Positions 11,850 through 22,266 of a stretch of 64,000 nucleotides of DNA are shown here, piece by piece. Below the pieces are notes generated by a model, which was not told where the DNA came from, made no database searches, and worked only from the letters and a program-made list of their open reading frames with translations. A program made the position numbers and the translations under genes. This DNA comes from Melampsora larici-populina 98AG31 (lineage: Eukaryota; Basidiomycota; Pucciniomycetes; Pucciniales; Melampsoraceae). How positions within the stretch are numbered: the stretch's first letter is position 1; each line of letters begins with the position of its first letter. Location of the stretch: positions 999,496-1,063,495 of the forward strand of contig NW_006768785.1 in NCBI RefSeq assembly GCF_000204055.1, in the 5' to 3' direction.

Positions 11850-13361
11850 ATGCTGTTCGAGTCACTTATAACAACCTTTAGATTTCCTGAAGAAATTGTT
11901 ATTTGTCAGTTTCCTTCCTACGGTCTCATCGTTCGGTTACTTCCTCTTTGGCTTCAATGCTCACTTCTTCATTTCAAATTCTCAAAGTATTCTAGCTTAC
12001 GGTCTCTCAGATTCTTAATCACCCCAGTCAATATAATTCTTGCCCTTTCAATTCCAATTGATTATTGTTTCCTGCCGCGTACAAAGAGTGGATTGCTCAA
12101 CCTGTACTTGAGTATTTGGAGTTTTCACTATGCTATTAAAGCTCTTGAGTGGGGTCTCGCAGGTGGTCACTTGGCTGGAAAGTATTGGGCACGGCCCGTT
12201 TCAGAATATTCCTCACAGAAGTCGGATGTTCCTATCGGCGCCGCGGCAGCGAAAGACGTTAATACTAATAGCTGGACAGAAGTAATTGGATGGACCACCG
12301 AGCAATTCTTTTCGTACGCGTTCTCAAACAGTTTTACATTCCTTTTTATGACTCTGATGTTTCTTCCTGTGATCCCTTGGTGTTTCCGATTTTGTCACTT
12401 CACAGCCCTCGTGGACTTCAATATGGATGGGGACAGAAAATCCAACCGAACGCCTCGAGTGCACTTCAGATGTTGCGAAGGTTATTTGTGGTTAACCTAG
12501 TCATGGTTCTCTCGCTCGCTTTCCTACTCTTAACCCGCGAGAAAGGATCTCCTAGCAATGCATTGACCGCAATCGGTGTACCGGAGTTCAATTCAAGAAC
12601 GATCATCGCTGAAGGCCTTGGAACTCTCTCCTTTGGCGTTTTCTTAATCTCCGCCATCGACACAATGTTCACTCAATTTCACTTATCCTGTTTTCTGATT
12701 CATGGGCTTACGAGATTTATACCCATACCTTCCATGATCTTGCGAATCTTAAATCCTACCTTATCACATCCTGTATTCGACTCACCTCATACCGCGACCT
12801 CTCTTGAATGGTTCTGGGGAAAGGGATGGCATCAACTATTTAGGAAAGACTTTTTGTTCTGTGGTGCGTTACCTGCGAGTAGACTGGCTAGTAAGTTGGG
12901 TGGTGGATCAAAAGTGCAAAAGATATGCGGACTATTTGGTGCATTTTTAGTTAGTGGAGTAATGCATGAGTATAGTAAGTCAAGTTCATGTTTTAAATCA
13001 ATTTTCTCCTTAGGCGTAGATTCTGATGTCAACTTTGACAATTTTGCGTACAACAGTTATCCACGGTATTGCTCACAAGCCACACCCTTTGGCACATGTC
13101 TATTTTAAGGAGTTCCCATCCGCATTCTTTTTTTTCCTTATCCAACCGATTGGGATCATTTTAGAACCTTTTATAATTCCTCATATTCCACGTAAGATTG
13201 GAGGAGGATGGACCTGGGTTCTTCTTTTCATTCTCTTGACTGCAACTCCCTTCCGAAAACAATATGCTGAAAATTTCAGGATGATTGATGATGGGTTCAA
13301 GCCACTGAGTGTTTGGAACTTGTGGACTGTCTTGATCCCTGGGCTTCTATATAACTTCTGA
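11850..13361 (+). CDS. Wax-synthase-like membrane-bound O-acyltransferase
   Basis: Three exons join in frame (11850-12313, 12406-12974, 13057-13361) to give 445 residues; introns are 92 and 82 nt. Hydrophobic segments run through the whole protein, as in the MBOAT_2 (wax synthase domain) family. Family landmarks are SPRGLQYGWG across the first splice junction, WGKGWHQLFRKDFLF (about residue 295) and GVMHEY (about 343), whose His is the likely catalytic residue of MBOAT enzymes. The C-terminus has LIQPIGIILEP and ends NLWTVLIPGLLYNF, again family-like. It should transfer an acyl group to an alcohol in the ER membrane; the substrate cannot be told from sequence, and fungal relatives include toxin and terpenoid acetyltransferases. 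The gene stands alone between repeat blocks, with no biosynthetic cluster beside it. Confidence 0.88.
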
Positions 13362-15343
13362 AGATCTCAAGATTGATTGTCTGATGATTATTCTTGGATA
13401 TTAATTGATCATTTCTACCACCTGATTTCTCCACAGCAATCAAAGAAGTTGTATATAATGTTTCAGGAGATGTATTTGTTTGAGATACTCCACGCGCGAG
13501 AATTTTTGCTAAAGGAGATACACAAGTAACCCACTATCTCTCTCATCTAGCTATCTGGGGGAGTGGGACCAGTGGTTGCAGGTTTCACATTTCTTAGTAT
13601 GATATGCATTACATGCTCATCTGGTTTTTCCTAGATAAACCTGAAGTCTTCTTGTCAGAGGTCTCTTGGGGGGGCTTAGTGGATGGCTAAGGGGGTAGGA
13701 CTCCTGGGTCTTGTAGGTGGAGAGCTCTACACGGCGGGCTAGGCAACCCATCTACTTTTCCCCACCTTTCTGGTCTATAAGTCTACAATAGGTTGGCTGT
13801 TATATACACAGTGAGCACTCAGAATAGTCAAAAGCAGGGAAGGAAGGGGGGTTAAGCTCAAATGAAATACCATAATGACTGACACATTCATAGGAAGGGC
13901 TGGTGGGTAAGATCTTTTGTTTATTTCTGTGGGAAATAAAAAACTCTGACAAGTCAATGTGTGAGATATTAAAGATGAGAGGTGAGGTTGACACCTGTAG
14001 GAAAAAACAAGGAAGGAAATGTTGGCGGGATTCAGGACAAGCAGTGTATATTTCTCCACTGGTACCCTGAATATGTGCGCCCTACATATTACTATCCCCG
14101 TTATAGGGATAGTCATGTGCCTCCTCCTGTGAGAGCTAAGACTACATGGAAATAGATGGTGCTGTTGTGCCTTTGGGTACCACCTGTCATGATTTACATG
14201 TCAACTCTTTTTCTGGAAGGTCAAACTGCTAAGCACGCTCTGCCTTCAATATTCATTTTTTTAATCAGTCAAGTCACCAATCATTTCAATCACCTGGAAT
14301 GAGACAGAAATTAGAATCCATCTTGTGAGACCTAGATCAATCTGAAGTATGATGAACTTTACTTAGAACTCAAACAATTGGTTAATTTTTTGGAACATTC
14401 TTATCCAATTTTATGAATAGTCTGATTCATGAGGAATCAGTGGTGCAGTTTGTTAAGAACAGTTTCTACTGAAAAATAGCCCAGAGGCTGTGTTACATTA
14501 TTTTTTCTTCCCCAGATTTTGGTTTTTGGACCTGAAATTGGACTTTTAGAGAAAATGAATGATTGGGAGAGTGCTGTGGGTGGCCACATGCGGCGCAGGA
14601 ATTATCCACTGGACATTGCCTCCTTTACTCTGGATAACTTGTACCTATATGAAGAGAAAGTGAAGCCCCTGAAACTTGAACCCCAGTCTGACTAGAGGGT
14701 GGCTAGCGGGACTTTTTTTACAATTCTGTGCTACTATGGATCTGAATGTGAGAATCTAGGAGTGATTGTACTGTATCTTGGGATACTAGAATAATCAGAT
14801 AGGATACAAACACAAGAATTTTTGGAAACAATTTTTTGTATTTTCTAATACTAATATTCTAGAAGAGAAAGAAAGATGGAGACAACACAAGGGAAATGAA
14901 ATCGTTTTGGTCTGGGGGAAGAAAGGCTAGTCTGAATCCTTGGGGTAGTCTGTTTTACGGCCTTTCTTAATGCTCATCTTCTTAAATTGGTGTGTAGACT
15001 GTCCCTTTGCTGCAACCCTTAGCACACTTATTCCCCTATGTTAATACCCAGTACCAACTTTAAGGATTACATCTAATTGGGATGACCAAGTGATCAAATA
15101 AGTGCATGTTGTGTATACACTCTCATTCACTTACACATTGTGATTATGTTCTGACAGCTTCACTTATGTAGAATAACCCTTGCACCATGTTGTTATTCTG
15201 TTTCCCTGATTGAACCAATTTTTTGTTGTTGTGCTACAATCTCCTTAACAGATTGTGCTCTCTTTCAATCATCTTCAGTCTTCTTCCATCAGACTGTAAT
15301 CTGATCTGAATCCTTATCAGGAATTGCACATATAATTGGATTT
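13362..15343. other. Repeat-rich intergenic region
   Basis: 3' flank of the acyltransferase, then non-coding DNA. A segment at 13660-13740 has an A-box-like GGCTTAGTGGATGG and a folded, tRNA-like look but no B box. 15000-15343 may be the end of a copia LTR because it runs directly into a primer-binding site. Antisense frames at 13775-14116 have no motif. Confidence 0.4.
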
Positions 15344-15760
15344 ATCTGGCTATGAGCCCAGCATTACAGTAACACAATCAAACAAAATTTCCTTCTCCAA
15401 TGTCAAACATCTTCAAAAAACTTGCTACTCAAAGCTTCATCATTCTTCTCAAACTCAGCCATGATGTTGACCAAGAAAACCAGCTCCACCAGAGTCCACT
15501 TTCTAAAGTTGACCAAGACTAACTACATTGAATGGTCCAGAATTGTTCACCATGTAAATATCCTTGTAGCACGTCAATGTGCACACACAAAATACTTTCC
15601 TTAGACCCTGTAAAGACCCATCAAAGAGGTGCCACAACAGGTGCATCTTCCCCTTATCAACTGGGACGTTGAAATTCAGTTAACCCCAGCTGATGACAAA
15701 GGAGCCCGCAAATCCTATGAATAAACCAATATTCACAAAGGGCACTCAACAACAATCTCA
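15344..15760 (+). mobile_element. Ty1/copia-type retrotransposon 5' fragment: primer-binding site and gag start
   Basis: ATCTGGCTATGAGCCCAG at 15344-15361 is nearly complementary to the anticodon arm of initiator tRNA-Met, the half-tRNA primer used by many copia elements. About 100 bp further, a frame starting near 15463 reads RVHFLKLTKTNYIEWSR, which resembles the N-terminal gag segment of copia elements (L-x-x-x-NY-x-x-W). The frame stops at 15602. In-frame pieces such as WDVEIQLTPADDKGARKSYE follow beyond stops. No integrase or reverse transcriptase was found, so this is a truncated, decayed element. Confidence 0.5.
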
Positions 15761-16072
15761 GTCTAAATCCGACCAAAAGACTTTGAGATTTGTTTCAAAA
15801 CTCTCCGTGTGTGCACATCAACGTTGTCAGCCTGAGACTTAAAACAGGTGGCTTGAAGAGAATAAAGGCTGAATACTTGTGCGCTTGATGCGTCTTTATT
15901 GGCTTTGTTACAGTATCTTACTGAAGTAAATTCAAGCCTTCATAAACAGGAGCTGGCAACTCCATGTTGTCTTAGGTGCGGGATGGCTACCGCTGCCTGA
16001 TACTCGCTGAAAGGTCTGTTCCGATCAGGGTCTTCTGAGGTAGGTACAAGAGTACTCCTGTCTCAGGTATAT

Positions 16073-16228
16073 GCAGTCTAGTTTCTATGTATTAATAAAG
16101 AGACGTCTTTATTAATAACAATCTTCGAAAACATCTTGGACGGTGGAAGGTAATCTATGTCTAGTTTCTACATATTGATAAAGACACCTCTTTATCAATA
16201 ATGATCTTCGATAACATTTTGGACAATA
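16073..16228. repeat. Two direct repeats, each holding a perfect 12-bp-stem hairpin
   Basis: Units of about 65 bp start GTCTAGTTTCTA and end TTGGAC. The first holds arms 16090-16101 and 16106-16117 (TATTAATAAAGA and its complement, loop GACG). The second holds arms 16173-16184 and 16189-16200 (TATTGATAAAGA and its complement, loop CACC). The A-T pair in copy 1 is a G-C pair in copy 2, so both arms changed together. Confidence 0.85.
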
Positions 16229-16541
16229 AGATGAAGTAGATGTTGGGATCTTTAGTTTGATAACAACATTCTTTAGTGAAAAGATACACAATAACAGTTA
16301 TAAAAAACGGTAAGAGTCAAATAAAAAAGATAGGATCAATAAAGTGGATACTAAATTGGACACGATCTAAGTTAAAAGTATGAGCTGGTTTTTTAGTAAA
16401 AAGTTATAGAGTTTGATTTCTAAAAGTAAAGTTGTTGGTTTGTAAAAGGTTGTTCTTCTTTCTTGGGGTGCGGAAAACCATTTCTTATATACTGCTTTCT
16501 GATCTAGTACCTCTAGTACATCAGGGTCTCTTTATGTGCCA

Positions 16542-16960
16542 TCATAAGGGTTTCAAATCTGCTACGCTGAAACCAGAAAAGGATACACCCTGTGACAGAT
16601 CAATATTGAGTCTTTGCAACGGGTTGGCTCCTTTGAGCTTTGCTGTCATTGCCCAGGAGAACCCTTTAATCTGATGCTGTTGTTCTGACAATGGTAGTAT
16701 TGCCAAATACTCCTCATGGCTGACAAACGTGGTACACAAATATTGACACAGTGGTTGTTGCACTGCTTTCAGAGCTGCCAGGATGCCTTCATCAAAGCTT
16801 GTGTGTTAATGGTCATTTCATCCAACGTCAAAACCACACCACCATAGATAGCGGAGGATCTGTGGAAGCACTGCAAGACTCCCACAAAAAATATGGGGTC
16901 TTCTTGTAGTGGCTGGTCCACAGCCCTATTTGGAAACAGAAATTTCCTATAGTGGGTCAT
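16542..16960 (-). pseudogene. Unrecognised coding-like remnant
   Basis: The minus strand carries about 80 coding-like residues (containing CTTFVSHEEYLAILPLSEQ and KGFSWAMTAKLKGANPLQR) that must be joined over a frame change to an upstream piece at 16769-16960. I do not recognise the family. The surroundings are repeat-derived, so a transposon polyprotein remnant is most likely. Confidence 0.3.
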
Positions 16961-17103
16961 GTGCAGCGATCAAGCTTGTATGTAGCATGTCCACATGTAT
17001 AGTGGGACACATAGCCAGCACTATGACCTGTATATACCCATTCCCTCTACACCAAGGGCATGTATTGGTCCATGCCCTCTGTACCCCAACAACTCTTATT
17101 GAA

Positions 17104-17219
17104 TACTACGACCAACTCAATTTGCCGCCAGGATCCCTCACTCACCTTGTCATCTTCTATCTACTACGCCCAACTCAATTCACCTCCAGGATCCCTCACT
17201 CACCTTGTCATCTTCTATC
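17104..17219. repeat. Tandem duplication of a 58-bp unit
   Basis: Two adjacent 58-bp copies (17104-17161 and 17162-17219), each with CAGGATCCCTCACTCACCTT, differ at four to five positions, among them GCCGCC against CACCTCC. Non-coding. Confidence 0.9.
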
Positions 17220-17802
17220 TATAATGCTCCCCTCCAATTCACAGCAAGAACGGTCAACAAGGAAAATGAAGCAGATGTCCACTCCCATTAATATCCTTTC
17301 TCAGTGTAAGTACACAGGTACATAAATGTAATATTTACAAGACCTACAGTAATGCAAGATGTATGTGAGATCAAAGGCTTTTGTTTAAGCTAGCCTTCAA
17401 CCTCATATCCCCTATAGTTCCTGAGTTATTTGGATGTAACGGTCAAAAACGGCCTTAAAATCAAATGTTGCAATCAGGCCTTGGAGGGATGGAAAAAATT
17501 TGTGCCCAAGTGAGAAAAGTTGAGAGCCTCGGAGTAGGCTTGGCTGATAGCCCGACTGCGTGCACATCTTTTGAAGTGCTCTGAAACTTGAGGCAAGGAG
17601 GGATGTGTTGTGTGGAGCCCAAAAACTGAAAAACTGGTTTTGTCAGATGCCTCTATAGGCACATTCCTGGGTCCTGTTGCAGACCACCCCCTTCCCATCC
17701 CATGTTTGTATTATACAGTATGTTGTTCTTTTCCCCGGCTAAAAGGGGGTGGTCAAGCCTCACAAGGGGGGGCTGCCTTGAGTAAAATTCAAAAAGTTAA
17801 CC

Positions 17803-17900
17803 ACTGTGAGGCTAATTTTTCACCAGTGTGGGAAAGGCCCCAAATTTGTATTAAATTTCAACTTACCACACCCAATTTGATGCACAAGTGAGGATGCTTG
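17803..17900. mobile_element. Terminal fragment of a Harbinger-type element, heavily mutated
   Basis: This matches the right end of the element at 55195-57802 over about 98 bp, including GGCTAATTTTTCACC and the terminal GGATGCT. Nearly every CpG of the 57.7-kb copy is CpA or TpG here. Only this end is present; the rest is deleted or overwritten by the element that starts at 17915. Confidence 0.75.
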
Positions 17901-17914
17901 AACAGCTGTATCCC

Positions 17915-20113
17915 CAAACTTATCAAAGTCCCTCTTTGAAAAACAAGTAGTCAAGAGAGGGACTTATAGTTATACCTTATAGAAGAAATTTGGCATGTGA
18001 GCTGGGAAAGTTTGGCTGGGAAATTTTTCATTCCTCCATACCTGCGTACCCTATAGACAAATATCCTTTGAACCAAAGAAAAGAGTTGTGCGCCTGCTCA
18101 ACCTATGCATACTGGTCCTCATCGAATTCTCTCTTGGCTTCAGGAAAGCAGGTTTGTCAGCTTTCTCTCTGATCTCAATGTTTTTTTGCAAACTTCACAA
18201 TCACATTGCTCTGTGAGTTTTGCATCAAATCAGAACTAGGCTACACACATGTGTATAGATTAAGTGGGTGCACGACTCTTTCCTTTGGTCCCAAGGATAT
18301 CTGTTTGTAGGGTACAGTTGTCTCTGACATAACCCATCTGTGCTGTAAGCCATACTCCATCAACACCCATACAAATTTGGCCATCTGCAGAAAAATTGCA
18401 GAGAAAGTGGGTGCATAACCCATAACTTTGTAGTATCCCATAACCCATAAGGTTTTTGAGGGAAACCAGAGCTCATAACCCATAATTCAGGGGTCATTTG
18501 GACAAAAAAATGACCAAGGGAGGCTTGAAAAACTCTAAACATGAAGATTTACAGACAAACTCTATTGATGGTAACCTTATTCAACCTTATTTAACTTTCA
18601 CACACAGCACATCATGAACTCAATTACATTAAGGACCAGGCGCAGAATCCCAGGTCTTCGTATTACCAAAACAAGTCGTTTTTCACGTTTGCTCACATTC
18701 GTGGCTGAAAATGGAGTTATTTTGCCATCTGAGATGACATGTGTGATGCAATCAGTGAGTCAGTGGTTTTCTTCTTGTCGTGCCTCATATAGTTTCAGTG
18801 AGGCACAACTTCATACACTCATGAATGATGAGTGTATGATGTTGCTCTTTGCATGTCCCCAGATTTGTCGCATTGCATAGTAAGGGAATAAAAAGTTCTA
18901 TTTCCGGTTCTTTTTATTTTCTTACTACTGGAGGTTTTTGACGTGTAACATTTGATTTGATGACGTTTTGGAAGTGATTTATCTTGCACTCTCTTGCACT
19001 TCTATCCTTTTTGGCTTGTCTGGTTAACCTGTGTGAGCTTCATTCACAGCAAAGAGCTATGGCTTTTGAAATAACCTTTCTGTGAAAGGTTGCAAGTGTA
19101 TGTTGAGCCCGTAATCCAATCTCCTCAGTTACATTCTTTAAATCTGTACCTGTGTGGTCAGTCTGATTTCTATTGCTTCGGTAGATAAGTTGCTGTGAAG
19201 CCTATTTGGCTGGAATAGTAAATGGTGGACTTTCATGGGGACAAATGTGAGCGGCAGTTGGTGAGAGGAAGGGAGATCAAAGAGGAATCGGCGTGAGTCA
19301 CAGGGAATCTGATTTGTCAAGAGAACAAGCTCAGCATTTGCGCTGAGGTGTCAATCATTGGACATCTCAAAGCCTAGGCATGGTGTTAGATAGGTAGGTG
19401 TGTGACATGCTGTAGCATGTCACATGCACTCTAAGTGAGATCATCAAGGATCATCAGCAGATCTCGAAGTCAAAGATCAGTCTAAAAGTGCTTTTACCTA
19501 CTAATAACAAGCGCGAACCAGGAAATCTGCGCCTGGTCCTTAAAATACTTCCTGCAAACTTGTCCAAATACAGTGTGGCCAATATTGGGGAAGGTTTCAA
19601 GAATGCAACAAGAAGCAAATGAAAAAGAATCTATAGTAGGAAATATACCTCCACCACCACGGCCTACCAATGAAGAATTCCTCAAAGCCTCAGATATCAT
19701 GCTATATTACTTTGAAAGTGAAAATGCACAAGAAGTGCAGGGGTTTGAAAGGGCCATCTGAGCCTCTCTTAGACACTGCCGATTGCTATGTGTTGAAGCT
19801 GCAAAGCAGCAGACTCTTTGTGATATGTTTTTTGAGGTTTCCTAACAAGTTTGTTTTTGTTTCATACAATCTTTGTCATAACCCATATTTTGTCAGTAAA
19901 TATATAAATATGGCTTTTGAAAGAGATTGAGGTAACCTATACTCTAGCAAAACCCATGCTTTTGGGCCACATTTTTATGTCAGAGACAACTGACACAGAT
20001 TTTTGAAAAAGTCCCCAGCCAAACCTTTCCAGCTCACACACCAAATTTTGTGTATAAGGTATAGGTCCCTCTCTCGACTACTCGTTTTTCCCAGAGGGAC
20101 TTTGTGAAGTTTA
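17915..20113. mobile_element. Mutator-like (MULE) non-autonomous element, 2.2 kb
   Basis: Long terminal inverted repeats of about 115 bp (17915-18030 and 19990-20113) begin CAAACTTATCAAAGTCCC and TAAACTTCACAAAGTCCC when read inward. Each carries an internal hairpin made by GTCCCTCT and AGAGGGAC. The element is flanked by the 9-bp direct repeat CTGTATCCC (17906-17914 and 20114-20122), the target duplication size of Mutator elements. Inside, no transposase was recognised. Open frames at 18614-18880 and 19573-19761 are short and without motifs. A perfect 11-bp hairpin lies at 19401-19424 and a CATAACCCATA word is repeated at 18410-18485. Confidence 0.8.
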
Positions 20114-20329
20114 CTGTATCCCATAAATGTGCACCAAAGATTTCCTGTGGTCGCTTGCTGAATACTGCTTGTTTTCCACTGCGGTAAATGGTTATGCTTA
20201 TAGCGTATGACCTCAATGGATCTCCCCAGCCTGTGTATGCTAATACAATAGAGTACGAATCGCATATCAGCTTTAAGTTGATCTGATTCGGCATATTTAG
20301 ACTGCAACACCGAACTGGATTGCAAGAAG

Positions 20330-21493
20330 ATGTCATCTCGAGCTCTTCGTAAAATACCATCGCTATACTCGATACGTCCAATCTGTTATTCATCAAGTAG
20401 AAATCATGTCACCACACCTGTCAAACAACCGCTCAGTCACCCAATTGAGACTGATTCCAGTCAACCCAAAACACACTTTGGTTATAAGGAAGTACCTGAA
20501 TCAGCAAAGAGCACGCTCGGTGAGCAATTTTATACGATAATATGACTTCCGTACGTTTTTCTGATGGCATTATCAATCGTCATCATGGGTTTTCTGAATG
20601 TCGAGTAGTGAAAGAAGTCTTTAGCTCGGTTGCATCGTCGTATGACATCATGAATGATGCAATGTCATTAGGTATTCATCGATTATGGAAGGATCATTTT
20701 GTCAAAAGTCTCGATCCACATGGACCTTTGAATTGTTTAGATGTTGCAGGTGGAACTGCAGATATTGCACTTAGAATCTTGGACCATGCTCGATTGGTTC
20801 ATTCGAATCGAGAAACCAACGTCACTATCCTAGATATCAATCCAGAAATGTTAATCGAAGGACAAAAGAAAGTCAATCGAACCATGTATTACGGTGGTAA
20901 TCAAGTTTCATTCAAATTAGGAGACGCTCAAGATCTCTTAGGTAGCGCTGGTATACCTGATGATTCTATGGATCTTTATACCATCGCTTTTGGGATTAGA
21001 AATTGTACCAAGATTGAAGATGTGTTAAAAGAAGCTTATCGTGTACTCAGAAAAGGTGGAAGATTCAGCTGCTTAGAATTCGGCAAGGTTGGGAACCCAG
21101 CTCTAGCCAGGTTAGTTTTCCATATTATGAGCCCTTCTACACGTTGATCGCCGGATGTCAAACAAAGAGCTCATCTAGAATATCTTGCCAGTCTATATGA
21201 AACCTACAGTTTCAATGTGATTCCTAATCTCGGTCACATTCTTGCGGGCGATCGGGATTCATATCAATGTAAGCAGCATTTCTCAACGCCCCACACAGAC
21301 TTTTCTCGGTTCAAAACAAATCATAACATCTGACTCTTTAACAATAGATTTGGTCGAATCAATAAGAAAATTTCCAACTCAAACTAAATTTGCTCAAATG
21401 ATAGAAGATGCCGGCTTTCAAGTATCAAGTCGAAAAAGATGGGAGGATCTCAGCTTTGGTGTTGCTTCGATTCATAATGGAATCAAAGTTTAA
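20330..21493 (+). CDS. COQ5: 2-methoxy-6-polyprenyl-1,4-benzoquinol methylase, mitochondrial (COQ5/UbiE)
   Basis: Four exons (20330-20519, 20609-21110, 21192-21268, 21348-21493) with introns of 79-89 nt give 304 residues. The enzyme makes the C-methylation step of ubiquinone synthesis using S-adenosylmethionine, on the matrix side of the inner mitochondrial membrane within the CoQ complex. The first about 45 residues are rich in Ser, Arg and Lys and poor in acid, as in a mitochondrial presequence. Then follow FGYKEVPES, VFSSVASSYDIMNDAMS and GIHRLWKD, the SAM loop LDVAGGTADIA, TILDINPEML, AFGIRNC and FSCLEF. The C-terminus has YETYSFNVIPNLG, AGDRDSYQYLVESIRKFP and the end SFGVASIHNGIKV, all UbiE/COQ5 signatures. 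The SAM loop has Ala where GGTGDIA or GGSGDIA is usual. The frame is open over all ex-intron joins, so the gene looks intact. Confidence 0.95.
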
Positions 21494-22266
21494 TCTTTTC
21501 AAGAATCGAATTTTCAATATCCAAGGCTTATCTTATCATCCTTCAAATGGCTCGCTCCAATCAAGTTGAAGTGAGGGATGTTAACAGCTTTGTGATGAAC
21601 AAAAATATATATCAGCCTTGTCCTGTTTGTAATTTTATACTAAAGTTTTACCAGATGTAAAAGAGCTACCTTGTTTCATCTATTAGAGGCTAGAGCTCAC
21701 AGCAAACTGTAATGAAAAATTGCTCTTCTTGTCTGCTTCCTTACGGATTATTCAGCCATTGAAACTTAAAACTACTGATTGGTGCTCCCATGAACAGAGC
21801 TGATTGATTACTGATTGACCAGCAATCATGAGTGAAGGTGACACCATCAAGGTGAAAGCACTTGCCACAGATTTCAATCAATGCTTTACATTTGAAAATC
21901 ACTACTCGTTATGAACATCACAGGATGTGCAAAGGCGTATTCAAGCTGCTCCCGCTTGTCCAAAACGCAGAGGTATATCCAGTAACAGAAATGCATTGCT
22001 CAAGCCCTGTTAATAACCCTGCAACCCTAAAAAAATATATAACTGAAAATATACAATGCGCTAGGCTTATACCAAAGCAAAAAAAAGAACTCATAAAAAC
22101 TTACAAATACACGTCAAAAGGGTATTTATATATATATATATATATATGCAATAACTTCAATCGAGTTAATTTAGCTTCTATCTATCTGTGTCCTTTTATA
22201 TTTAAAGTTGACCTGATAAACACTTCCTAAGCATCCACATCTTCTTCAGTTTCATCTAACGTACTT
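21494..22266. other. Convergent intergenic region between COQ5 and CCH1
   Basis: Both genes end here (COQ5 on +, CCH1 on -). The stretch should hold both 3' UTRs. A (TA)n run sits at 22136-22147. No other gene was seen. Confidence 0.6.

Noticed and set aside
12975..13013. Short 39-nt intron in the acyltransferase gene ending at CTTAG
   Set aside because: Too short compared with the other introns (58 nt or more); the acceptor ACAACAG at 13056 gives 82 nt, and the join reads on in frame into the conserved C-terminal part.
13660..13740. tRNA gene candidate
   Set aside because: An A-box-like word is present but no B box and no acceptor stem; left as a possible SINE piece only.
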